The notes beneath the pieces are model-generated. The model was not told the DNA's origin. It saw nothing but the letters and a program-made list of their open reading frames with translations, and made no database searches. A program made the position numbers and the translations under genes. Below, piece by piece: positions 1 to 5,890 of a DNA stretch of 5,890 nucleotides. Every line of letters begins with the position of its first letter. Position 1 is the first letter of the stretch. The stretch comes from Betaproteobacteria bacterium (GTDB lineage Bacteria > Pseudomonadota > Gammaproteobacteria > Burkholderiales > Burkholderiaceae_E), in contig VGHV01000160.1 of the NCBI GenBank assembly GCA_016868095.1, forward strand, positions 1 through 5,890, read 5' to 3'.

Positions 1-98
1 AGGCGATGGAGTGCCTGGGCCTTGTGCTTTGGGAGGCACAGCGCCAAAAACGCATGCCCGATACCGATGCCTATCTTGATTGCTTAAATCGCCTTTAA
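1..98 (+). CDS. 3' end of an unidentified protein gene (partial)
   Basis: A reading frame open from the left edge (codons in phase with base 3) runs to a TAA stop at 96-98. It gives about 31 C-terminal residues ending in DAYLDCLNRL. The tail mixes hydrophobic and charged residues (LGLVLWEAQRQKR), as expected of a soluble helical end, but I do not recognise the family. An in-frame ATG at base 6 has no visible ribosome binding site within the few bases available, so a truncated longer gene is more likely than a 30-residue peptide. The next gene starts 72 bases downstream. This could be a chance open frame; confidence is limited by its shortness. Confidence 0.4.
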   Translation, partial: AMECLGLVLWEAQRQKRMPDTDAYLDCLNRL

Positions 99-136
99 GG
101 GCAACTTAAGCACGAGGACCCGCCCGTTGCTTTAAG

Positions 137-154
137 ATGACGGGTTTGTGACAG
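137..154 (-). promoter_or_regulatory. Pho-box-like element (candidate PhoB site), reverse orientation
   Basis: Read on the - strand, these 18 bases are CTGTCAC-AAAC-CCGTCAT. That is two 7-base direct repeats separated by 4 bases, close to the enterobacterial Pho box layout (CTGTCAT, A/T-rich 4-mer, CTGTCAY). The departures are one base in the second repeat and a C at the end of the spacer. The site ends 16 bases before the start codon of the DUF47 gene. It points away from that gene, so it is poorly placed for classic activation but could block transcription. Its position before a phosphate-uptake operon is the main support. PhoB binding is inference, and a chance match of this quality is possible. 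Confidence 0.35.
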
Positions 155-158
155 CCCT

Positions 159-162
159 AAGG
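159..162 (+). promoter_or_regulatory. Ribosome binding site of the DUF47 gene
   Basis: AAGG sits 8 bases before the ATG at 171, good Shine-Dalgarno spacing. It supports this ATG over the later in-frame ATG at codon 6. Confidence 0.5.
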
Positions 163-170
163 CGCTATTC

Positions 171-806
171 ATGTTTTCACGCCTCATGCCCGCAGACGGT
201 AATTTTTTTGAACATTTCGACAAACTTGCAGGCCAGGTCGTCGAAGGTAATAAGGTTTTGGTCGACTTACTGCACCGTTTTGATGACCTAGCCGCACGCA
301 AGCAATTGATCGCCAAAGTCGATGACATCGAGAAATCGGCAGACAAAACAACCCTCGATACCATTGCCATGGCGCACAAAACCTTTGTCACACCGATCGA
401 CCGCGACCATATTCACACCCTGGTTAACGGACTCGATGATGTGCTTGATCTGGTGCAAGATGTTGCTGAAGCTGTGGTTCTTTATGACTTGCAAAGCGTT
501 ACCAAGGAAGCGGTGCAATTGGCTGAGCTTGGCCTGATGTCGGCTGAGCGTTTGCGCCATGCCGTTAAATTGATGTCGAACTGGGACAATGCGCGCGCGA
601 TCCTGCAAACCTGCGAAGAGATCGATCGCCTCGAATCCGATGCCGATCGTGTGATGCGAGCTGCAATGTCAAAGCTTTTCCGCGATGAGGAAAATGTCAA
701 ACAAGTTATAAAAATGAAAGCGGTATACGAATTACTCGAAGAGCTCACCGACAAATGTAAAGACGCAGCAAAGATCGTTGAAGTAGTTGTGCTCGATCAC
801 GCCTGA
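171..806 (+). CDS. DUF47 family PhoU-like phosphate transport regulator
   Basis: This 211-residue protein is all-helical in character and has no signal peptide or membrane segment, so it is expected in the cytoplasm. It matches the DUF47 (Pfam PhoU_div, YkaA-like) family in length and in its PhoU-type repeats. Acidic E/D-rich metal-binding helices are visible at about residues 52-58 (DIEKSAD) and 151-159 (IDRLESDAD). The conserved TPIDRDHIHTL...LDDVLD block lies at about 74-93. The family C-terminal signature, KMKAVYELLEELTDKCKDAAK, lies at about 181-201. Members of this family are usually encoded next to PiT transporters and are thought to tune their activity; the biochemical mechanism is not settled. 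Here the stop overlaps the next start (TGATG), so the two genes are almost certainly one operon and translationally coupled. A Pho-box-like site precedes the gene. Confidence 0.93.
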   Translation: MFSRLMPADGNFFEHFDKLAGQVVEGNKVLVDLLHRFDDLAARKQLIAKVDDIEKSADKTTLDTIAMAHKTFVTPIDRDHIHTLVNGLDDVLDLVQDVAEAVVLYDLQSVTKEAVQLAELGLMSAERLRHAVKLMSNWDNARAILQTCEEIDRLESDADRVMRAAMSKLFRDEENVKQVIKMKAVYELLEELTDKCKDAAKIVEVVVLDHA

Positions 807-1810
807 TGGACCCCTTAAGCATGTCGATGACGGTGCTTGTTGGCCTCGTTGCGCTCGCATTAATCTTTGACTTCATCAATGGCTTTCACGATGCAGCCAA
901 CTCGATCGCTACGGTTGTTACCACCGGCGTCTTAAAACCTTTCCAGGCCGTACTTTGGGCTGCAAGCTTCAATATGCTTGCTTTTTTCTTTTTTGAACTC
1001 AAAGTTGCTGCCACCGTGGGCAAGGGCATTGTTGATCCTTCTTTTATTGATCACATTGTTATTTTTGGAGCATTAAGCGGCGCTATTTCCTGGAACCTGA
1101 TCACTTGGTGGTTGGGTATTCCTTCAAGTTCGTCGCATGCGCTTATCGGCGGCATGATCGGAGCGGCGATGCTGAAGACAGGGCCAGCAGCCCTCATGGG
1201 CACCGGTATTGCCAAAACCCTGGTTTTCATTCTCGTTGCGCCCTTACTTGGCTTTGTGTTGTCGAGTCTGATTGTGGTTGCGACTGCTTGGCTGCTTCGA
1301 GGCACCACCCCACGAAGGGTGGATCGCTGGTTTCGAAGACTCCAACTGCTCTCATCGGGGCTCTACAGTCTGGGACACGGCGCCAATGATGCGCAAAAGA
1401 CCATGGGCATTATTTGGCTGCTACTGATTTCTGCAAATCTCACAAGCCGCGACCACCTGCCATCTTGGGTGATTTGGTCGGCCTATCTTGCCATTGGCCT
1501 TGGCACGCTTTTCGGTGGCTGGCGTATCGTTAAGACCATGGGACAGGGCATCACGCGACTCAAACCGGTTGGTGGCTTTGCAGCTGAGACTGGTGGAGCG
1601 ATGAGCCTGTTCATCGCATCGGGTTTCGGTATTCCAGTTTCTACAACCCATACCATTACAGGATCGATCGTCGGGGTCGGAGCGGCCGATCGGATGAGCG
1701 CTGTGCGCTGGGCGGTCGCAGGACGCATCGTGTGGGCTTGGATCATTACCATCCCAGCGTCTGGCATGCTTGCCGCTGTAGCCTACCTTGCGGGTTCGAA
1801 ATTTTTATAG
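806..1810 (+). CDS. pit: PiT family low-affinity inorganic phosphate transporter
   Basis: This 334-residue inner-membrane protein is predicted to import phosphate (as metal-phosphate or by proton/sodium symport) as in the PiT/PHO4 family. The two inverted family repeats are both visible. The first carries FDFINGFHDAANSIAT at residues 21-36 and GIPSSSSHALIGG at 104-116. The second carries SLGHGANDAQKTMGII at 188-203 and GIPVSTTHTITGSIVG at 275-290. Several hydrophobic segments fill the rest, and a short basic loop (about 165-180, rich in Arg) separates the halves. The length suits the shorter bacterial PiT type rather than the roughly 500-residue E. coli PitA. The ATG overlaps the upstream TGA by one base and has no strong ribosome binding site of its own, which indicates translational coupling to the DUF47 gene. 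Substrate specificity (phosphate versus sulfate or metal complexes) is inferred from family and context. Confidence 0.95.
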   Translation: MDPLSMSMTVLVGLVALALIFDFINGFHDAANSIATVVTTGVLKPFQAVLWAASFNMLAFFFFELKVAATVGKGIVDPSFIDHIVIFGALSGAISWNLITWWLGIPSSSSHALIGGMIGAAMLKTGPAALMGTGIAKTLVFILVAPLLGFVLSSLIVVATAWLLRGTTPRRVDRWFRRLQLLSSGLYSLGHGANDAQKTMGIIWLLLISANLTSRDHLPSWVIWSAYLAIGLGTLFGGWRIVKTMGQGITRLKPVGGFAAETGGAMSLFIASGFGIPVSTTHTITGSIVGVGAADRMSAVRWAVAGRIVWAWIITIPASGMLAAVAYLAGSKFL

Positions 1811-1817
1811 TTCACAG

Positions 1818-1829
1818 GGCTTGCAAGCC
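1818..1829. repeat. 12-bp palindrome after the phosphate operon
   Basis: GGCTTGCAAGCC is a perfect palindrome 8 bases after the pit stop codon. As RNA it would fold only a 4-bp stem (5 with a G-U pair) around TGCA, and no T-run follows. It is therefore a poor intrinsic terminator and could equally be a protein-binding site or chance. Just downstream, TACAAT at 1841-1846 resembles a -10 box but lacks a well-spaced -35 box. How the following damaged gene is or was transcribed is not clear from the sequence. Confidence 0.25.
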
Positions 1830-1855
1830 TATATAAGCTTTACAATTCTTATGAC

Positions 1856-2583
1856 ATGAAACAGCCCTCTGGATGGATAGAGTTGCCCCCCATTACTGAA
1901 GGGATCAAGCCAAATCGCTTGCTAGTTTTTTACCGGGGGAAAGCAGCGCTGAGTTGTTCACACCTGTCGCGCTTGCCTGGCAGCTCAAGTTTCCAAGTGC
2001 TGTTTGCATCATTTTGCAACCACCGCACAAGGCATCATTGTGGTGGGAGAAACATAGCAGTCGGCGCGACGCGGCCCCCGCCTGCGCTAAGGCGGTCGCC
2101 AGGCAGATCAGGGCCCAACAACGCGAGCTTGGACTGATTGCATCGCAAACAACGGTGATCGGTTTTGCGCAAGGGGCCACGATCGCTCTCGAGCTGGCTC
2201 GAAGCTCAAGGGCGGCCGAGTTAAGCGATGAGCACCCATCAGCCACTGAAGCCTTGCATAAACACCCGACAGCGATCCCTCAAGCGCAGGTTTGCAGCAT
2301 CGTTGTCGCCTACGCTGCCCAACTGGCAAGGCCGCTTTTAGCCGATGAACGCGTGCCTTGTTCGGTGCACTTAATCCATGGTGATTTAGACCATCGCGTT
2401 CCGGCAATCTACGGACATCAAGCTTACAAAAGCCTGAAAGCCGCAGGCGCTGATGTGACATGGGACCTGATTGCCGATACCGCGCATACGATTGGACAAG
2501 ATGCCATTATTGTTGGCACGATGCGGGCGATGCAGCGCATTTTCCGGGGCCGCAGTAAGGGCCGCGCACCCACGCTCCATTAA
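1856..2583 (+). pseudogene. Frameshifted alpha/beta-hydrolase (YpfH-like carboxylesterase) lacking its catalytic serine
   Basis: Two frames together encode one protein of the phospholipase/carboxylesterase type (Abhydrolase_2, YpfH-like). Frame 1 (from ATG 1856) gives MKQPSGWIELPP...NRLLVF, the usual N-terminal strand. The reading must then pass to the -1 frame at the T6 run (1926-1931), which continues LPGESSAELFTPVALAWQ and stays open to TAA 2581-2583. Adding one T makes an exact 243-codon gene, 242 residues. Family landmarks in the second frame are TTVIGFAQGATIALE (nucleophile elbow), VHLIHGDLDHRVP (acidic residue, codon 2389-2391) and ADTAHTIG (His, codon 2485-2487). The elbow should read GFSQG, but codon 2167-2169 is GCG (Ala) instead of a Ser codon, and the HG of the oxyanion region is PG. 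Loss of frame plus loss of nucleophile suggests decay. Alternatives are a sequencing error in the T-run or a non-enzymatic relative. No clear ribosome binding site precedes ATG 1856. Confidence 0.75.
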
Positions 2584-2622
2584 GAAATATCGACAGGACC
2601 CTATTAAGCCATCCGCACTCCC

Positions 2623-2628
2623 AAGGAG
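2623..2628 (+). promoter_or_regulatory. Strong ribosome binding site of bktB
   Basis: AAGGAG lies 7 bases before the ATG at 2636, nearly ideal. It fixes the thiolase start and rules out the open in-frame extension that reaches back to about base 2471 inside the preceding gene. Confidence 0.85.
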
Positions 2629-2635
2629 AATTCCC

Positions 2636-3826
2636 ATGAGTAGAGAAGTTGTTGTGATCGAAGGTGCACGCACCGCTGTTGGAACCTTCGGCGGCAGTTT
2701 GAAAGACTTCGCCCCCACCAAGCTTGCAGCCAGTGTCGTCCGCGAGGCCGTCAGTCGAGCCGGTGTCGATCCTGCCGAAGTGGGCCATCTGGCCTTTGGA
2801 CACGTCGTTAATACCGAACCACGCGATATGTATTTGTCGCGGGTTGCAGCCATTGACGGCGGTCTGAGTAAAGAAACGCCTGCGATGAATGTAAACCGCC
2901 TTTGTGGAAGCGGCTTACAAGCCATTGTGAGTGCCGCCCAGTCGATTCTGCTAGGCGATGCCGACGTCGCGATTGGGGGCGGTGCTGAATGCATGAGTCG
3001 TGGCCCATACATCCTTCCAGCCGAACGCTGGGGTGCGCGCATGGGCAATGGTGCAACCATCGATATGATGGTTGGCGCGCTAACCGATCCCTTCCAAACG
3101 GTTCACATGGGCATTACCGCTGAGAATGTGGCCAAACAATGGGGCATTAGCCGCGATGATCAGGACGCACTTGCCGTTGAAAGTCACAAGCGGGCAGCTC
3201 GTGCCATTGAGGAAGGCCGCTTTAAGGCGCAAATTCTGGGTCTTGAAATCAAGTCCCGCAAAGGCCCAACCGTTTTTGACACCGACGAGCATGTTCGTCT
3301 CGATGTCAAGCCGGAAGATATGAGTAAGCTCAAGCCGGTTTTCCTTAAGGAAAACGGGACTGTTACAGCAGGAAACGCCTCAGGCATTAATGATGGCGCC
3401 GCTGCTGTTGTGCTGATGGACGCTGCTGCCGCCGCACGCCAAGGCAAAAAAGCGATGGCTAGACTGGTGAGCTATGCACATGCTGGTGTTGAGCCCCACA
3501 TCATGGGCATCGGGCCGGTACCAGCGTCGCGAAAGGCATTGGCAAAAGCCGGCTTGCGAGCTGACCAAATGGATGTGGTCGAAGCCAATGAGGCCTTTGC
3601 GGCCCAGGCGCTTGCGGTTTGTCGTGATTTAGACTTAGACCCGGCAAAGCTTAATCCGAACGGCTCTGGCATTTCGCTTGGACACCCCATCGGCGCTACC
3701 GGTGCGATTATCACGCTTAAAGCGATCCATGAATTACAACGTATTAATGGCCGTTACGCATTGGTGACGATGTGTATTGGTGGTGGCCAGGGCATCGCTG
3801 CAGTTTTTGAGCGTATTGATCACTAA
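2636..3826 (+). CDS. bktB: Beta-ketothiolase (acetyl-CoA acyltransferase), BktB type
   Basis: This 396-residue cytoplasmic thiolase condenses two acyl-CoAs to a 3-ketoacyl-CoA, or cleaves one with CoA. The opening MSREVVVIEGARTAVGTFGG and the blocks TEPRDMYLSRVAA, VNRLCGSGLQAIVSAAQ and NPNGSGISLGHPIGATGA closely follow my recollection of Cupriavidus necator BktB, which accepts C4-C5 ketoacyl-CoAs and supplies polyhydroxyalkanoate monomers. All catalytic parts are present: nucleophile Cys90, the NEAF motif at 318-321, His350 in GHPIGATG, and the acid/base Cys380 in CIGGGQG. The length is normal for the family (about 390-400). No phaA, phaB or phaC gene is visible here, so a role in polymer synthesis, as opposed to fatty acid, isoleucine or aromatic degradation, cannot be decided. 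The strong AAGGAG site decides the start. The gene is separated by 52 bases from the broken hydrolase gene and is convergent with rpiA. Confidence 0.95.
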   Translation: MSREVVVIEGARTAVGTFGGSLKDFAPTKLAASVVREAVSRAGVDPAEVGHLAFGHVVNTEPRDMYLSRVAAIDGGLSKETPAMNVNRLCGSGLQAIVSAAQSILLGDADVAIGGGAECMSRGPYILPAERWGARMGNGATIDMMVGALTDPFQTVHMGITAENVAKQWGISRDDQDALAVESHKRAARAIEEGRFKAQILGLEIKSRKGPTVFDTDEHVRLDVKPEDMSKLKPVFLKENGTVTAGNASGINDGAAAVVLMDAAAAARQGKKAMARLVSYAHAGVEPHIMGIGPVPASRKALAKAGLRADQMDVVEANEAFAAQALAVCRDLDLDPAKLNPNGSGISLGHPIGATGAIITLKAIHELQRINGRYALVTMCIGGGQGIAAVFERIDH

Positions 3827-3866
3827 ACCCAATGACTGCGGTTCTCAGGTATTGAAGCTTTATCCG

Positions 3867-3913
3867 AAAAACCGCACATCAAGACCTTGTCAGGCCATGG
3901 ACAAGGTCTTGAT
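3867..3913 (-). terminator. Hairpin terminator of rpiA, built partly from its coding end
   Basis: ATCAAGACCTTGTC (3878-3891) and its exact reverse complement (3900-3913) form a perfect 14-bp stem with an 8-base loop. On the - strand the first arm is the last coding codons of rpiA (Ile-Lys-Thr-Leu and the start of Ser), the loop spans the last codons, and the TGA stop (3892-3890) crosses into the second arm. The stem is followed on this strand by GTGCGG and then five Ts (3871-3867), so the T-run is set back 6 bases from the stem. This is a plausible but not textbook intrinsic terminator. On the + strand no T-run follows, so it would be at best a weak stop or a 3'-end stabilising hairpin for bktB mRNA. 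Confidence 0.6.
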
Positions 3914-4558
3914 CCCATCGTTGGCTGCAACCAGCACAAGGTCGGCAGGCCTTTGAGCAAAAAGACCGACGGTCACAACGCCAGGCCATTGGTTCATCAT
4001 CGACTCAAGCCCACGCGGATCTTTAATCGTCAAACCTGAAACGTCGATAATCGGGTGGCCGTTATCACTTATAAAATTCTTGCGAAGCACAACCCTCGCC
4101 CCCAGTTTTTCCAGCTTTTTGCTAATTTGCTTTTCTGCCATGGATAAGATCTCGATAGGCAAGGGAAATGCTCCGAGGCATGCCACGCATTTAGCCTCAT
4201 CAACGATGCAAACGAAACGATCAGCAAGGTCAGCAAGAATTTTTTCGCGGGTCAGTGCTCCACCACCCCCTTTGATCAGACAACAGCTTGGATCGACTTC
4301 ATCAGCGCCATCGATATAAAGTGGCAAACGGTCAACAGCATTCGCATCGAGAAGCGGCACACCCAAGGCACGCAAACGCTTGCTGCTTGCCTCAGAACTC
4401 GAAACCGCAGCTTCTAGCTTCAGGCCTTGTTGACCAATGAGATCGATCAAATGGTTAACGGTCGAGCCAGTGCCGACGCCCAAGATCATGCCAGGTTCGA
4501 TCCATTGCAAGGCCGCCTGAGCAGCAGCGCGTTTTAGTATGTCTTGCGAAGAGTTCAA
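3890..4558 (-). CDS. rpiA: Ribose-5-phosphate isomerase A
   Basis: This cytoplasmic enzyme of 222 residues interconverts ribose 5-phosphate and ribulose 5-phosphate in the non-oxidative pentose phosphate pathway. It aligns along its length with E. coli RpiA (219 residues). Visible motifs are the phosphate-binding GVGTGSTVNH at 27-36, AVSSSEASSKRL at 51-62, DGADEVD at 83-89 with the active-site aspartates 83 and 86, KGGGGALTREK at 96-106 with Lys96 and catalytic Glu105, FPLPIEILSMA at 131-141, and PGVVTVGLFA near the end. The start codon appears to be TTG (4558-4556). It has GGAG 7 bases upstream, an in-frame stop further upstream, and no ATG or GTG in between, and the protein begins at the right place for the family. 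It is convergent with bktB and divergent from argA. Its coding end forms half of a terminator-like hairpin. Confidence 0.96.
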   Translation of the reverse strand: MNSSQDILKRAAAQAALQWIEPGMILGVGTGSTVNHLIDLIGQQGLKLEAAVSSSEASSKRLRALGVPLLDANAVDRLPLYIDGADEVDPSCCLIKGGGGALTREKILADLADRFVCIVDEAKCVACLGAFPLPIEILSMAEKQISKKLEKLGARVVLRKNFISDNGHPIIDVSGLTIKDPRGLESMMNQWPGVVTVGLFAQRPADLVLVAANDGIKTLSMA

Positions 4559-4606
4559 TCTATTGCTCCATGAATGTGAGGCCTAGCTTATGCGACAATT
4601 CGCGCC
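4559..4606. promoter_or_regulatory. Divergent rpiA/argA intergenic region
   Basis: Only 48 bases separate the two divergent start codons, so both promoters must overlap here or reach into the opposite coding sequence. On the rpiA side, GGAG (4569-4566, - strand) is a good ribosome binding site for the TTG start. On the argA side I see no convincing Shine-Dalgarno sequence before ATG 4607. No well-spaced -35/-10 pair stands out on either strand, and I see no clear ARG-box-like palindrome. Confidence 0.4.
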
Positions 4607-5890
4607 ATGCCTTCCGAGTCCGATTCCCTGCATGCGGGCCCTATTTCGCCACGATCCGATAGCCACTTCAGCCATAGCTTAGCGCCTGCGGTGGCAGCCT
4701 CCCAGTTTGTTTATTGGCTGCGCTCAGTGGCCCCCTATATTCATAACTTTCGACACCGAACCTTTGTGGTTGGCTTTCCAGGCGAGCTCGTGCAGGCAGG
4801 CCGATTAAATGCGCTGATTCAAGACATCGCGTTATTGACAGCGCTTGGGATTCGAATCGTCGTTGTCCACGGCTGCCGACCCCAGGTCGAGGAGCAACTA
4901 CGCTTGCGTGGACTCGAAGGTCGATTTGCCCAAGGCATGCGGATCACCGACTCCCCAGCACTCGAGTGCCTTAAGGAAGCATCAGGCGAGATTCGGCTCG
5001 ATATTGAAGCGGCCTTCTCGCAGGGTCTACCGAATACGCCCATGGCCAACTCGGCGATCCGAGTTATTTCGGGCAACCTGGTAAGCGCAAGGCCTGTTGG
5101 CATTGTGCAAGGTGTCGACTTCCAGCACACCGGTCTGGTGAGAAAAATCGATCGTGCCGCCATTCGCTCGGCACTAGATTACGGTTCGGTGGTTTTATTG
5201 TCCCCGCTTGGCTTTTCGCCAACCGGCGAAGCCTTCAACCTGAGCATGGAAGACGTCGCGGTCGCCACGGCTATTGCGCTCGATGCCGATAAGCTGATTT
5301 TCCTCACCGAATTGCCTGGCATGCAGAGCGCTTCTGGCGAAGTTTTGAGTGAGATCTCAGAGGCTAATGCACGCGCGTTGCTGGCCTCAAACGACGCGCT
5401 ACAACCCAGTGAGGCAGCACGCGGTTATCTTAGTGCCGCTTTGCGAGCAGCAGAGGGCGGTGTTGAGCGAAGCCATCTTGTCCCCTTCGATACCGACGGA
5501 TCGCTTTTACTCGAACTCTTTTTGCACAATGGCGTTGGAAGCATGGTTGTTGAAGAGACGCTCGAAGCCTTGCGCGAAGCCACCATCGATGATGTTGGCG
5601 GCATCTTATCGATCATCCGACCGCTTGAAGACGATGGGACCTTGGTGAGGCGCGAACCCGGGACTGTCGAGCGCGATATTGAGCGGTTTTCAGTCATTGA
5701 GCATGACGGTGTGATTTTTGGATGTGCAGCGCTTTTCCCCTTCCCGGAGTCGTCGATGGGAGAAATGGCCTGCGTTGCGGTCAACCCAGGAGCGCAAGGC
5801 CAGGGCGATGGTGAGAGGCTTTTGCGCCATATCGAGCAAAGAGCGAGGGCGGCAGGGTTAAAGCGCCTGTTTGTGCTGACTACGCGTACG
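4607..5890 (+). CDS. argA: N-acetylglutamate synthase ArgA (3' end cut by window edge)
   Basis: The 428 uninterrupted codons encode a classical bacterial ArgA, which acetylates glutamate from acetyl-CoA as the first step of arginine synthesis in the cytoplasm. An amino-acid-kinase-like domain covers about residues 50-300 (VVVHGCRPQVEEQLRLRGL, SGEIRLDIEAAFSQGLPNTPM, LLSPLGFSPTGEAFNLSMED, DADKLIFLTELPGM) and normally carries the arginine feedback site. A GNAT acetyltransferase domain follows from about 325 (ATIDDVGGILSIIRPLE, FGCAALFPFPE, GEMACVAV, acetyl-CoA loop QGQGDGERLL at 397-406, LFVLTTRT at the edge). E. coli ArgA has 443 residues, and by comparison about 20-25 C-terminal residues are missing here. 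The blocks match the Burkholderiales form. From ATG 4607 the protein has about 30 extra Ser/Pro/His-rich N-terminal residues compared with E. coli. No strong ribosome binding site precedes this ATG, and an internal GTG at 4691 is an alternative start. Confidence 0.94.
   Translation, partial: MPSESDSLHAGPISPRSDSHFSHSLAPAVAASQFVYWLRSVAPYIHNFRHRTFVVGFPGELVQAGRLNALIQDIALLTALGIRIVVVHGCRPQVEEQLRLRGLEGRFAQGMRITDSPALECLKEASGEIRLDIEAAFSQGLPNTPMANSAIRVISGNLVSARPVGIVQGVDFQHTGLVRKIDRAAIRSALDYGSVVLLSPLGFSPTGEAFNLSMEDVAVATAIALDADKLIFLTELPGMQSASGEVLSEISEANARALLASNDALQPSEAARGYLSAALRAAEGGVERSHLVPFDTDGSLLLELFLHNGVGSMVVEETLEALREATIDDVGGILSIIRPLEDDGTLVRREPGTVERDIERFSVIEHDGVIFGCAALFPFPESSMGEMACVAVNPGAQGQGDGERLLRHIEQRARAAGLKRLFVLTTRT

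Noticed and set aside
118..145. Possible terminator between the first partial gene and the DUF47 gene
   Set aside because: CCCGT (123-127) can pair with ACGGG (140-144), or ACCCG with CGGGT, but the stem is only 5 bp, the loop is 12 bases or more, and no real T-run follows.
1905..2461. Open frames on the - strand opposite the broken hydrolase
   Set aside because: The + strand reading shows clear family motifs across the same bases, while the - strand products show none.
2471..2635. In-frame N-terminal extension of the thiolase (about 55 residues)
   Set aside because: It overlaps the end of the preceding gene, does not resemble any thiolase N-terminus, and the strong AAGGAG at 2623-2628 places the start at 2636.
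2386..3060. Long open frame on the - strand opposite the hydrolase and thiolase genes
   Set aside because: It is a composition shadow of bktB; no recognisable motif, and it crosses two + strand genes.
3837..3876. Second inverted repeat TGCGGTT/AACCGCA in the bktB-rpiA gap as a bktB terminator
   Set aside because: Seven pairs around a 26-base loop with no T-run downstream on the + strand; too weak to call.
5425..5784. 119-codon open frame on the - strand within argA
   Set aside because: Low-complexity Ser/Pro/Lys-rich product typical of the reverse complement of a real gene; argA is intact on the + strand.

Overview
The window looks like chromosomal housekeeping DNA from a betaproteobacterium, most likely of the order Burkholderiales. 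Three things suggest this. The thiolase closely resembles the BktB type known from Ralstonia/Cupriavidus. The argA product follows the Burkholderiales form of N-acetylglutamate synthase. A DUF47 (PhoU-like) gene is fused by overlap to a PiT phosphate transporter gene, a common pairing in this group. Base composition is moderately GC-rich by eye. I see no insertion sequence, phage gene, tRNA, rRNA or CRISPR array.

Layout, left to right: (1) the 3' end of an unidentified gene (to base 98). (2) A two-gene phosphate-uptake operon on the + strand: a DUF47/PhoU-like regulator (171-806) and a PiT-type phosphate transporter (806-1810), sharing one base in a TGATG stop/start. A reverse-oriented Pho-box-like element lies just before the first start codon. 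(3) A damaged alpha/beta-hydrolase gene of the YpfH/carboxylesterase type (1856-2583), broken by an apparent one-base loss in a T6 run and also lacking the catalytic serine. (4) bktB, a beta-ketothiolase (2636-3826), with a strong ribosome binding site. (5) rpiA, ribose-5-phosphate isomerase A, on the - strand (4558-3890), convergent with bktB and apparently starting at TTG. Its 3' end forms one arm of a perfect 14-bp hairpin. (6) argA, N-acetylglutamate synthase (4607 to the window end), divergent from rpiA across 48 bp and cut off near its C-terminus. It reads as 428 uninterrupted codons.

The functional units are mostly independent: phosphate import and its control, short-chain acyl-CoA/ketoacyl-CoA metabolism, the non-oxidative pentose phosphate branch, and the first step of arginine synthesis. 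No previously undescribed system is evident. The points most worth checking are the decayed (or mis-sequenced) hydrolase gene with its missing nucleophile, the Pho-box-like site whose position suits repression rather than activation of the phosphate operon, and the hairpin built from the rpiA coding end.
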